A DNA stretch of 22,920 bases from an uncultured Clostridia bacterium. Lineage in GTDB: Bacteria; Bacillota; Clostridia; Christensenellales; Borkfalkiaceae. A program made the translations under genes and the position numbers. How positions within the stretch are numbered: position 1 is the first letter of the stretch; each line of letters opens with the position of its first letter. A model generated the notes under the pieces. The model was not told the DNA's origin, did no database searches, and was given only the letters and a program-made list of their open reading frames with translations. Positions 7,034-14,542 of this stretch are shown piece by piece. The DNA is taken from the NCBI GenBank assembly GCA_934254725.1, contig CAKQLR010000030.1:1-22920 (forward strand), given 5' to 3'.

Positions 7034-7948
7034 TCAGTTGCACTTAGGCATTTGGTCTATAACTTCGGGTGAAACATTACCTACAATCGTTCCGTCGTCT
7101 ATACAGGTGAAATTATCAAATAATAACGCCTTGCGGTCGTCTATACCTATCGGACAGGCGATATCGTCTTCCAAAATATCTGACTTGAAAAACGTGGGTA
7201 ATTTACCGCCGTAAACTAAACGCTCGCCCGATTTTTCCATATACTTTGTTATGTATTTAACTGCGCTCGATACATCGTCGGGATGACAGATAGGTTTGAA
7301 ATCGTTTCTACCGAAATGTTTCAGAAAATGCGTGTTTTGCAATGTCGTTTGCATACGGTGGTTTCGAGTGTCGTAGTCTTTCACTTCTTCGAGATTGCCT
7401 ATCATATTATCGTCGGGAATATGGAATATCCCGTGAAAATGAAGCCTGTCGGTGTCACTACCTCGCTCCCAAACGCCGACATACTTCCAACCTTTTCTTG
7501 CAACAAGATGTTTTAGTGTGTTAGTCAACTTTTTGCGAAACGTTTCTTCAGTATGCAGTTCGTCCGAGTAAGTAAAAGTTACAAAATAGTCCCAACGTTG
7601 TAGTCCGAGTTTCCGCATTAGCCGCACTTTTCGCTTAATGGCGTTGGTTTTCATTCGTTCAAGATTTTTGTCAACAAACGCCTTTAATTCCGCTTTGTCC
7701 GAAAAATCGCTCTCCATCAACTCTTTAATGTGCTTTTTCCGCTCTTTCTTGGGCAGTGACAGACTTTCTTTGTAAGCCGTTTCAAAGCGTTCTTTCGGTG
7801 TTTTGGGTGGAGATTCGGTCGTTGGTGGTTGTTGTTCCGTTGGTTTAACAACACATCGTTTACAACCTTTTCCGCTCGGAAACGCGCCTTTCGGAATGGC
7901 AATGAAATGACTGCCGTCGTGATAGATTTTTGCTTTTTGTAAATTCAT
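7034..7948 (-). CDS. rep: Rolling-circle replication initiator (HUH endonuclease)
   Basis: Nicks one DNA strand at an origin and starts rolling-circle replication, staying linked to the 5' end through tyrosine. In the 304-residue form: motif 1 W-D-Y-F-V-T-F-T-Y near 119-127, motif 2 L-H-F-H-G with the metal-binding pair H170 and H172, and motif 3 A-V-K-Y-I-T-K-Y with Y232 and Y236 as candidate catalytic tyrosines. The N-terminal 110 residues are basic with a proline- and threonine-rich linker. The frame is open to an ATG at 8068, but the ATG at 7948 is chosen because AGGAG lies 8 nt upstream. No separate relaxase gene is visible, so this protein may also support transfer, which is inference. 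Confidence 0.88.
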   Translation of the reverse strand: MNLQKAKIYHDGSHFIAIPKGAFPSGKGCKRCVVKPTEQQPPTTESPPKTPKERFETAYKESLSLPKKERKKHIKELMESDFSDKAELKAFVDKNLERMKTNAIKRKVRLMRKLGLQRWDYFVTFTYSDELHTEETFRKKLTNTLKHLVARKGWKYVGVWERGSDTDRLHFHGIFHIPDDNMIGNLEEVKDYDTRNHRMQTTLQNTHFLKHFGRNDFKPICHPDDVSSAVKYITKYMEKSGERLVYGGKLPTFFKSDILEDDIACPIGIDDRKALLFDNFTCIDDGTIVGNVSPEVIDQMPKCN

Positions 7949-7994
7949 TGTTTTTGCTCCTTTTTGTTTTTTGATGAAAGTGTAAACTTCAAAC

Positions 7995-8011
7995 TCGCAA
8001 GTTTTTTGCGA
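7995..8011. repeat. Short inverted repeat in the rep leader
   Basis: TCGCAA and TTGCGA form a 6-bp stem around a T-rich loop, about 45 bp upstream of the chosen rep start. It is a possible leader hairpin or protein site; it is short enough to be chance. Confidence 0.3.
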
Positions 8012-8154
8012 CTTTGAGATTTTGTTTGAAAGAAACGCAAAAATTTTTATACCGGTAAAACGTCTCATTCAAATTGCAATCGGTATTCTAAAATTCAAAC
8101 CGGACAGTTTTTGACCTGTTTGAAAAATTTTTTTAACCTTTTGCATAATTCAAT

Positions 8155-8171
8155 CTTACAACACCTTACAA
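8155..8171. repeat. Pair of direct repeats one helical turn apart
   Basis: CTTACAA occurs at 8155-8161 and again at 8165-8171, exactly 10 bp apart and so on the same face of the helix. It could be an iteron-like binding site for Rep or a regulator. Two copies only, so the evidence is weak. Confidence 0.35.
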
Positions 8172-8273
8172 AAAAAGCGTGAATGGGCTAAAATAGGTTT
8201 TGTATGGGTTTTTTGACGTTTTCAGGGAGTAAGGTCATACTCGAAAAGGACTGAAAAAGGAGTTTTGGAGCAT

Positions 8274-8305
8274 AAAAAAAGGACGGCGCATGGAAAACGC
8301 CGCCC
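8274..8305 (-). terminator. Rho-independent terminator upstream of rep
   Basis: On the minus strand GGGCGGCG, a 9-nt loop and CGCCGTCC form an 8-bp stem (7 matches), followed at once by seven T residues (the A-run at 8274-8280 on the plus strand). It would stop minus-strand transcripts coming from the Vsr operon before they reach rep, or act as an attenuator for a rep transcript starting further right. Confidence 0.75.
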
Positions 8306-8350
8306 GAAACAAAACGGAGCGAAAACACTCGGAAGATATAAAAGGAATGG

Positions 8351-8439
8351 AACTCAAAATATGCCGACGAGCGAAGAATTATGGGGCGATTCGCCAAGCG
8401 GTTTAGCGGCGAACGCCCCATTTCGCTCGGCTTTGAGTT
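8351..8439. repeat. Long imperfect cruciform, candidate replication origin structure
   Basis: Nested pairings converge on one axis. AACTCAAA (8351-8358) pairs with TTTGAGTT (8432-8439). GCCGA and GCGAA (8363-8375) pair with TTCGC and TCGGC (8422-8431). An inner stem of 8381-8395 against 8408-8421 is nearly perfect, with one bulged A. The result is an extended hairpin of about 89 nt with small bulges. Such structures are typical of single-strand or double-strand origins of rolling-circle replicons. Confidence 0.75.
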
Positions 8440-8468
8440 GACCTTTTTATCCGAGTTTAGTGAGTTTG

Positions 8469-8530
8469 TTTGGCGGGTGCTTGACCGCGACGCGAAGCGT
8501 CGCGCTTGTATAAGTCAAGCACCCGCCAAA
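8469..8530. repeat. 17-bp inverted repeat enclosing an 8-bp hairpin, candidate Rep nick site
   Basis: The outer arms 8469-8485 and 8514-8530 are perfect 17-bp inverted copies (core TTGGCGGGTGCTTGAC). Inside, CGCGACGC (8486-8493) and GCGTCGCG (8497-8504) form a second perfect hairpin with a GAA loop. The sequence CTTGTATAA (8505-8513) would be left unpaired next to the hairpin. An unpaired stretch exposed by flanking stems is what many HUH replication proteins cut. It has no T-run, so it is not a simple terminator. Confidence 0.8.
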
Positions 8531-8551
8531 GTGCCATTTGTAATGGAGTGA

Positions 8552-8962
8552 TTATTTAAGCAAATCCTTAATTCTATTCAATAACTTTTCTCTGTTCTTA
8601 TTTTTTAACTCACATTCCCAAATTCGAATGACTGTCCAACCTTTATTAGATAAAAGTTTCGTTATTTCTTCATCGTGGGCTTTGTTGTAATTCCGTTTTT
8701 TATCCCAAAAAACAGAATTTTCTTTGGGTATAACATTACGACAATCATGACCATGCCAAAAGCAACCATCTACGAAAACTACAATTCGCTTCTTAGGAAA
8801 AACAAAATCCGGTTTTCCTTTCAATGGATAAGTTCTACGCCAACCAGTAACGTGTAATTCCTTAAATATTTTTATAAGCTTTATCTCCGTAGTTTTTGTG
8901 TTTTTACTTTTTACAGCCTTCATAACTTCGGAGCGCTTTTCTTTTGAAAAAACGTCACTCAT
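8552..8962 (-). CDS. vsr: Very short patch repair endonuclease Vsr
   Basis: Nicks DNA beside T:G mismatches that arise when 5-methylcytosine deaminates, starting repair back to C:G. The 136 residues carry the family signature in order: an N-terminal M-K-A-V-K-S-K-N-T segment, G-K-P-D-F with the catalytic Asp near 52, F-V-D-G-C-F-W-H-G-H-D-C near 63-74 (aromatic mismatch-binding residues and zinc ligands), and R-I-W-E-C-E-L with the remaining cysteine near 117. The length is usual. It follows the HNH gene with no gap, and AAGGA lies 9 nt before its ATG. As last gene of the operon headed by a Dcm-type methyltransferase it is well placed to repair that enzyme's mutagenic by-product, though Vsr in such systems may also serve as an effector nuclease. 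Confidence 0.95.
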   Translation of the reverse strand: MSDVFSKEKRSEVMKAVKSKNTKTTEIKLIKIFKELHVTGWRRTYPLKGKPDFVFPKKRIVVFVDGCFWHGHDCRNVIPKENSVFWDKKRNYNKAHDEEITKLLSNKGWTVIRIWECELKNKNREKLLNRIKDLLK

Positions 8963-9739
8963 TTACAATGTTCCTTTTAAGTGCCCTTTTGTCTTTACGG
9001 AAAGACTTTTCCCGTTATCAAACTTAAAACTACAAGTCTTTTTATCATAAGCAGGATTGCATTTATGGATCAGTGCATGACAGTTAGGACATAAAATTAT
9101 GATATTTGAAGAGTCATTATTTTGAGTCTTTGAAAAATACTCAATATGGTGTGCTTCAACTATTTCTTTTCCGTATTGCTCCCCTACTTTTCCCCCGCAT
9201 AATTGACATTCCCCTTTGTACATTTTTTTTAGAGTATCAATTATATGCTTGTTTAATTTCCGCACTCTCGCTAATTCTTCTTTATATAAAAAAACCGCTG
9301 TATCATCTTCTGCATTAAAAAGAATCTCTATCTCCTCTTCTGTCATTTGAGATAAAATCGATTTTTCCTCTAAAGACAAAATATACCCATCGAAAATAAA
9401 GTCTAGAAGATTCTTAATAATTTTCTCGTCTGGATCTTTTTTCATTCCATACAATCTAATTCCAAAACAACCTTTATTTTCCCCATTATTAACCGGTGTC
9501 AAGGTTAGAATCCCTTCCTTATTTAATAAGGAAAAGTTGGGTAATAACGTAAAATCCTTTTTCTTATCAATAATTATACTCCATTGCTTTTCCATTTCTA
9601 TTGGAGTAACCCATCTATTAGAACTATCAATTCTCACCAATGATATATAATCATTGTCATAAGAAAATCCTTTCAACTTTTTCCAAGAATGTCCCGCATT
9701 CCCTTTCTTATATTCAAGTAACTCTTCAATAATCCTCAT
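8963..9739 (-). CDS. HNH endonuclease with unknown N-terminal domain
   Basis: A 258-residue protein whose C-terminal third is an HNH nuclease: C178-x-x-C181, H197-H198, C217-x-x-C220 followed by H221 and H225, giving a zinc-bound beta-beta-alpha-metal fold that cuts DNA with a divalent metal. The N-terminal 130 residues, rich in Lys and aromatic residues, are not recognised; they may read the DNA sequence or its modification. The gene starts 7 bp after the helicase stop and ends exactly where vsr begins, so it belongs to the operon. Only a weak AGG ribosome site precedes it, and translation may be coupled to the helicase gene. Confidence 0.88.
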   Translation of the reverse strand: MRIIEELLEYKKGNAGHSWKKLKGFSYDNDYISLVRIDSSNRWVTPIEMEKQWSIIIDKKKDFTLLPNFSLLNKEGILTLTPVNNGENKGCFGIRLYGMKKDPDEKIIKNLLDFIFDGYILSLEEKSILSQMTEEEIEILFNAEDDTAVFLYKEELARVRKLNKHIIDTLKKMYKGECQLCGGKVGEQYGKEIVEAHHIEYFSKTQNNDSSNIIILCPNCHALIHKCNPAYDKKTCSFKFDNGKSLSVKTKGHLKGTL

Positions 9740-9746
9740 GGTACGC

Positions 9747-12700
9747 CTAAATTAATTTATTAGTTTTCTTTAAGAATTTAGCTGGGATTGAGTTTTCAAG
9801 CTCCCAAATTATGCTCATTGGTCTAGAACCTGTGTGACTAGAATACTTTGCCTTTCCTAAGAATACAAACGGCATAGGGCCGTGTTCGTCTGATTTAGCT
9901 TCTCTGACGAATAAAAGAATGTTTCCAGATTTTCCGTCTCTAGAACGATATCTCATACCTGTGACAGAAGTATCCGAAGTAGTGCTTTGGCTCTGCCAAT
10001 GGAACAGCTTATCACTTATAGAATAATCATGATAAGCGGTTGTCGGTGAATAATATTTATTGGCCTTATTTAACGTAATGAATAATAAATCAGTATCCTT
10101 GTCCTTTAAGTATTTTACACCTTCCGACACTGCATAATTTTCTAAGAAATCTAATCCTGCCAACAATTGAGCTCTAGTATAGGTCGAATGAAGTTCAAGT
10201 GTAGATTCAAATCCAAAATCAACTTCTTTCGTAACTATATTTATATTCTCGTAACAATACTCAAGAAGTTGTAAAAATTCTTCATAAACAGCTTTGTTTT
10301 TCTTAAACTTTTGAATGCCTTCTAATTCATTTGCAAAACCAAAGTTTTCCACTGGTTTTTCCCATACGGAAACGTAAAGCATTTTCCAGTACAATTGTTG
10401 CTTTTTCGTTAAATTATCCCACGATAATCCTTCAATGTTATCAATATTTCCCCATATATAATCAATAAACTTCAATGAGTCAACCGTACTTAATCTATTT
10501 AAGATTTTTGCAGCATCCTCTTTTAAGTCGCAATCTTTCACTTCAACCAAGCCCGCCTCTTCACATAGAGAAAAATATGTATGCTTCTTATTATAGAACT
10601 GTCTTGGTTCAATTCCGTAATGATGGCAGAAATTATAAATTGTCGGTATAAGCCCTGTATCATCTTCAAACGTGGATAATCTAACAACCAATCCCGTCTT
10701 TGTATTGATTGATTTTTTAATGTTTGCTAATATGTACTCTTTAACTTTCTTTTCTAATTGAATATAGCATCCTTTAGGAGCAGAAACGAAACCATTTTTT
10801 ATTTCACTTGCAACGTTTCTGTTTGTATTTGACAAAAGCGCCGCAAACTTGCTCTCAAAGTTGTAATTTTTATTTGCCTGTCCAATAAAATCAAGCACGG
10901 TCAAACATTCTTTCCCTTCACTTAATCTAAGACCGCGACCAAGCTGTTGCAAAAAGATTGTAAGCGACTCAGTCGGACGCAAAAATAATATAGTATTAAC
11001 TTCTGGGATATCAACGCCTTCATTATAAATATCCACTATAAAGATAAAGCGAATCTCGCCTTTTTCCAACCTTTGTTTTGCTGTACTTCTTTCTTCGTCG
11101 CCAGTTTCACTAACAAGGCAAATCGACGGAATGCCATGCTCGTTAAAGAAATCGCTCATAAACTTAGCGTGCTCTTTAGAAACACAGTATCCAAGGCCTT
11201 TAATGGCATTCATATCCGTAACGTATCTGTTTAGAGATTCAATTACCATTGCGGCGCGTTTTCTAGCAACTGCATAATCAAAAGCGTATACATTGGTAAG
11301 TTCAGATTTACTATATCCTCCTCTTTCCCATTTTAAGGTATCCAAATCAACCGTATCCGTTACACCAAAATATTGAAATGGACACAATAATTTTCTATCG
11401 ATTGCTTCCGGTAAACGAATTTCAGCAGAAATACGGTTGTTAAAATACTCAAGTACGTTTTTGCCGTCCATACGCTCAGGCGTAGCCGTCAAGCCCAACA
11501 AAACTTTCGGTTTATAATAACTAAGAAGTTGCTGATATATCGGCGCAGCCGCATGGTGGAACTCATCCACAATTATGTAATCATAGAAATCAGGAGAAGT
11601 TATTGACGTTAAATCTTGCGAATTAAAAGTCTGTACGGAAACAAATAAATTATTTAAGCTTTCGGGTTTATATTTGCCGACAAAAAGCTCGCCAAAATTA
11701 GCGTCTTTCAAGACACCTCTAAAACAATAAACACTTTGTTTTAATATTTCTTCTCTATGAGCAACGAATAATAAATTCGCCGGACGGCCAAGCTTTTTAC
11801 AAAAATTTTTATAATCGAAAGCTGAAATAACCGTCTTCCCAGTTCCCGTTGCCGCAACAACAAGATTCTTATAGTTATTTCTTACTTCTCTTTCAGCTTT
11901 TATTTTATCTAAAATCTCTTGTTGATATGGATACGGCGTTATATCAAAAGTATATTGTTGGTCAGGATTGCCCTCAAAATACTTTTCGGATTTTAATGCT
12001 TTCTCCAATCTTTCCTTTTGTTCTTCATCGTAAACTTCAAAATCAGGAGAATTCCAATAACTTTCAAACGTGGCAGATATCTTACTAATCGTATCCGGCA
12101 AATCTTGTTTCGTCACTTTAATATTCCACTCTAATCCGCTGGATATAGCAACGTTTGACAAATTAGACGAACCTACATATGCAGTTGTATAATCAGTTTC
12201 TCTATAGAATACGTAGGTTTTTGCATGCAAACGCGTCCTTTTCGTATCATAGGAAATCTTAACCTCAGTATTTTGAAGTTTCGTTAACTCTTCAACGGCT
12301 TTAACATCTGTTGCTCCCATATATGATGTGGTAATTATTCTAAGTTTTCCGCCGTTATTAGTAAAAGTTCTAAGTTCATCAATAATAAGTCTAAGCCCAC
12401 TCCATTTAATAAACGAAACGAGCATGTCGATTTTGTTACAAGAAACTATTTCTTTTTTAAGCTCTGTAAACATCTGCGGTTCGTTTACAGCACCCGTAAA
12501 CAATGAACTCTGGGATAATGACGTAACAGGTCTTACTATTTCCGCTTTTTCATTTAAGGCGTAAATGGTATTTGTTTTATCAAGTAATGAAAGCAGTTGC
12601 TCTGCACGCTCGTCAACCGCCATACCGTCAAATACGTCTTCTCTAGTTTCTGTCTTTATTGTAGAAACTATTTTGTTTGCAAGCGCAATTTGGGTTTGAA

Positions 12701-12887
12701 TATTTCCGCCGTTATCGACAAGATTATCCAAGCCCTTTTCAACTATTTGAGCAATATATTTTGCAAGAATTTTAGACGCTTCAGCCTCGTCTATGGTTGC
12801 CGTTTTCGTCAACTTATCCGTTTGAGAATCAATCTGAACGCCTAAATCCTTGCTTATTACTTCTTCATACAAACCCGTTTTTAACAT
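9747..12887 (-). CDS. PLD nuclease-SF2 helicase-DUF3427 fusion protein
   Basis: A 1046-residue three-part enzyme. Residues 110-285 form a phospholipase D-like nuclease domain with H221-A-K223 and S240-x-N242. Residues about 315-660 are a superfamily 2 helicase: A-T-G-T-G-K-T near 346-352, the Walker B variant D-E-F-H at 441-444, T-A-T-P at 467-470 and Q-L-G-R-G-L-R at 648-654. The C-terminal part, ending in a conserved stretch near F-L-G-K-A-K-Y, matches DUF3427. It likely couples ATP-driven DNA translocation to cleavage, much like a restriction subunit. One PLD motif is visible, so a dimer would be needed for a complete active site. It starts 7 bp after the PD-(D/E)XK gene, with GGAG upstream, and ends 7 bp before the HNH gene. 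Confidence 0.93.
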   Translation of the reverse strand: MLKTGLYEEVISKDLGVQIDSQTDKLTKTATIDEAEASKILAKYIAQIVEKGLDNLVDNGGNIQTQIALANKIVSTIKTETREDVFDGMAVDERAEQLLSLLDKTNTIYALNEKAEIVRPVTSLSQSSLFTGAVNEPQMFTELKKEIVSCNKIDMLVSFIKWSGLRLIIDELRTFTNNGGKLRIITTSYMGATDVKAVEELTKLQNTEVKISYDTKRTRLHAKTYVFYRETDYTTAYVGSSNLSNVAISSGLEWNIKVTKQDLPDTISKISATFESYWNSPDFEVYDEEQKERLEKALKSEKYFEGNPDQQYTFDITPYPYQQEILDKIKAEREVRNNYKNLVVAATGTGKTVISAFDYKNFCKKLGRPANLLFVAHREEILKQSVYCFRGVLKDANFGELFVGKYKPESLNNLFVSVQTFNSQDLTSITSPDFYDYIIVDEFHHAAAPIYQQLLSYYKPKVLLGLTATPERMDGKNVLEYFNNRISAEIRLPEAIDRKLLCPFQYFGVTDTVDLDTLKWERGGYSKSELTNVYAFDYAVARKRAAMVIESLNRYVTDMNAIKGLGYCVSKEHAKFMSDFFNEHGIPSICLVSETGDEERSTAKQRLEKGEIRFIFIVDIYNEGVDIPEVNTILFLRPTESLTIFLQQLGRGLRLSEGKECLTVLDFIGQANKNYNFESKFAALLSNTNRNVASEIKNGFVSAPKGCYIQLEKKVKEYILANIKKSINTKTGLVVRLSTFEDDTGLIPTIYNFCHHYGIEPRQFYNKKHTYFSLCEEAGLVEVKDCDLKEDAAKILNRLSTVDSLKFIDYIWGNIDNIEGLSWDNLTKKQQLYWKMLYVSVWEKPVENFGFANELEGIQKFKKNKAVYEEFLQLLEYCYENINIVTKEVDFGFESTLELHSTYTRAQLLAGLDFLENYAVSEGVKYLKDKDTDLLFITLNKANKYYSPTTAYHDYSISDKLFHWQSQSTTSDTSVTGMRYRSRDGKSGNILLFVREAKSDEHGPMPFVFLGKAKYSSHTGSRPMSIIWELENSIPAKFLKKTNKLI

Positions 12888-12894
12888 ACAAAGT

Positions 12895-13806
12895 TTACTC
12901 CATAAGATTAACTGCTTCTAATCCGTTTAAATCCACCGTATAAGATATATCGATAATTCCCTTCGGCAATACACCGTCTACGAAAGACTGTTCTATTACT
13001 TTAGGAAAATTTTCATCAACTATGTATTGATACATAGAATGCAAAATAAAGGTTTTATTTCTGTCGCTTTTACCAACACCAAAGCCTTTCTTTTCCAAAG
13101 CCTCGTTAATAGTAGCAACGTTATAACCCAACAATCTTAAGTCTTTAACCAAAGAGTTTATAGATTCACCTTGTCCCGCCGTTAATTCAAAAGTACAAAA
13201 AGTCAAATACAACTTTTTATTCAAGTTTGATAATTGATATATGCTACTAATCGTAATTTCTTTTTTCGTTCTATTAATACTTGACTTTACTTCCACAAAT
13301 GAATCGTCAAGTTCTATATCGTAAGACGACTGATTCGGGCCATTCCACTTAGGATTTAAGCCTTTTTGAGCATAATATCTTAAAACGGCAAGCTCGCCTA
13401 TCACATCGTAGACTCGTTCGTCAATAGATTTATTACCCAACAACTCTTTCCACGAAGCCCACCATCTTACTGGAGAAGCAAGTAATGCTTTTCTGTATTC
13501 TCCGTTGTCTCCGGGATTAACGAAGTCGAAACACAAATTAGTGAAAGCTGAATCCATAGAAGAACTCTTTGAAGATAATACAAGAACTTTATGATTTTCT
13601 CCGTTTATACCGATTTGCTCACAATAAATCGCCGCGTTAGAAAAATCCTCTCTAACGTCGTCCCCATCGTAAAGAATAGCAACACCATACCCTTCAAAAG
13701 TTTTAATCGTCCATGCTGGATACGAATCTTTTAACGATTCTATTTGCTGCATTTTATTATAAATATCTAATTTCCAGTTAGATTTAATCTCTTCAAATAG
13801 TTCCAT
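12895..13806 (-). CDS. PD-(D/E)XK nuclease, DUF4420-like
   Basis: A 303-residue protein with a clear PD-(D/E)XK core: G-E-L near residue 138, W-N-G-P near 154-157, D163, and V-E172-V-K174-S. The preceding P-V-R-W-W-A-S-W-K-E-L-L-G segment fits the DUF4420 family, which recurs in MutL/MORC-Z1 systems. It is probably the main sequence-level nuclease or a subunit with cleavage activity. The frame also allows an ATG at 13812, but AGAGG at 13815-13819 lies 8 nt before 13806 and only 2 nt before 13812, so 13806 is preferred. It overlaps the preceding gene by 14 bp. Confidence 0.85.
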   Translation of the reverse strand: MELFEEIKSNWKLDIYNKMQQIESLKDSYPAWTIKTFEGYGVAILYDGDDVREDFSNAAIYCEQIGINGENHKVLVLSSKSSSMDSAFTNLCFDFVNPGDNGEYRKALLASPVRWWASWKELLGNKSIDERVYDVIGELAVLRYYAQKGLNPKWNGPNQSSYDIELDDSFVEVKSSINRTKKEITISSIYQLSNLNKKLYLTFCTFELTAGQGESINSLVKDLRLLGYNVATINEALEKKGFGVGKSDRNKTFILHSMYQYIVDENFPKVIEQSFVDGVLPKGIIDISYTVDLNGLEAVNLME

Positions 13807-14542
13807 CCACATTACCTCTAGGCAATTTTCCGTCTAATATTCTATCCAAAAATGCATCGATACCTCCGTCTACAAGCGTCGGTTCTATTACAAACATTTT
13901 AGCGTAATATAACATCATAAGCGCCATAAACTCATTTTGCAAATTTTTACTGTACAAACGCCTTTCTGCTGTTTTTTTGAGAAGCGTTCTAATGATATCT
14001 ACTCGATAGCCTTTACCGGCTCTTTCTAAAACTTGACTTATGCAACCAGAACCATAATTTTTCAACACTTCATACGTGCTTTCAACATCACCTTGCCAGC
14101 CTAAATGAATCCACCACCATAATTGCTTTATCCAAATACGTTTAGTATGCTTGTATACGCGGTCATGGCTAAAATACACGCCAAATCTATCGCTTTTAGG
14201 CATTCTTAAATATGTAATATCTAAAAAGACACGCACCGATAAATATCTCCAAATATCATCATCGTTTGCATATATAGGATTTAATTTATACTCGTCTTTA
14301 AGCAATAATTCATACAATGCCAAACCGACTCTTAAATCAATTTCATAGCCGCCTTTATTTTTACACTTAGAATATTCGGCGAAAATTTTATCTCTAATTA
14401 CGCGATATTCGGCGTCTACTTCGTCCGAAAATTTACCTTCTTTCCATCCTTCAAGCAACGTATTAAAAGCTTCTTCGCTATTCTTTTCAATACCTTCAAC
14501 AATCTTTTTGGCTTCAGTATTATTCATTCTTTTCCAAATCAT
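13793..14542 (-). CDS. Unrecognised operon protein, possibly DUF6339
   Basis: A 249-residue, mostly helical and charged protein with a run of tryptophans (W-I-K-Q-L-W-W-W) near the middle and a conserved-looking D-D-D-I-W-R-Y-L-S-V-R segment before it. I see no catalytic motif. It may belong to DUF6339, a family I associate with this type of gene cluster, but this is from memory. The start at 14542 overlaps the previous stop as ATGA and has GGAGGG 8 nt upstream; a GTG at 14560 is also in frame but less suited. Its fixed place between the GHKL ATPase partner and the nuclease suggests an adaptor or regulatory subunit, which is inference. Confidence 0.8.
   Translation of the reverse strand: MIWKRMNNTEAKKIVEGIEKNSEEAFNTLLEGWKEGKFSDEVDAEYRVIRDKIFAEYSKCKNKGGYEIDLRVGLALYELLLKDEYKLNPIYANDDDIWRYLSVRVFLDITYLRMPKSDRFGVYFSHDRVYKHTKRIWIKQLWWWIHLGWQGDVESTYEVLKNYGSGCISQVLERAGKGYRVDIIRTLLKKTAERRLYSKNLQNEFMALMMLYYAKMFVIEPTLVDGGIDAFLDRILDGKLPRGNVDGTI

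Larger units (their letters stand above)
4936..8551 (-). mobile_element. Integrative element core: serine recombinase, TnpW-like protein, rolling-circle Rep and origin-like repeats
   Basis: Three minus-strand genes (Rep, a TnpW-like small protein and an intact large serine recombinase) plus a structured gene-free segment form a compact unit like those seen in clostridial integrative elements of the Tn4451/Tn5397 type. The recombinase gene lies at one edge, as is usual near an attachment site. The left edge may be the GA-rich tract where the other recombinase gene is broken. I found no flanking direct repeat, so both edges are uncertain, and the Vsr-Dcm operon to the right could be cargo of the same element. 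Confidence 0.5.

Noticed and set aside
7949..8068. A 40-residue N-terminal extension of Rep
   Set aside because: The downstream ATG at 7948 has a good AGGAG site; the extension is low-complexity and lacks one.
8188..8421. A 77-residue open frame on the minus strand across the repeats
   Set aside because: It covers the terminator and cruciform, has no ribosome site and an unnatural composition, so it is a chance frame.
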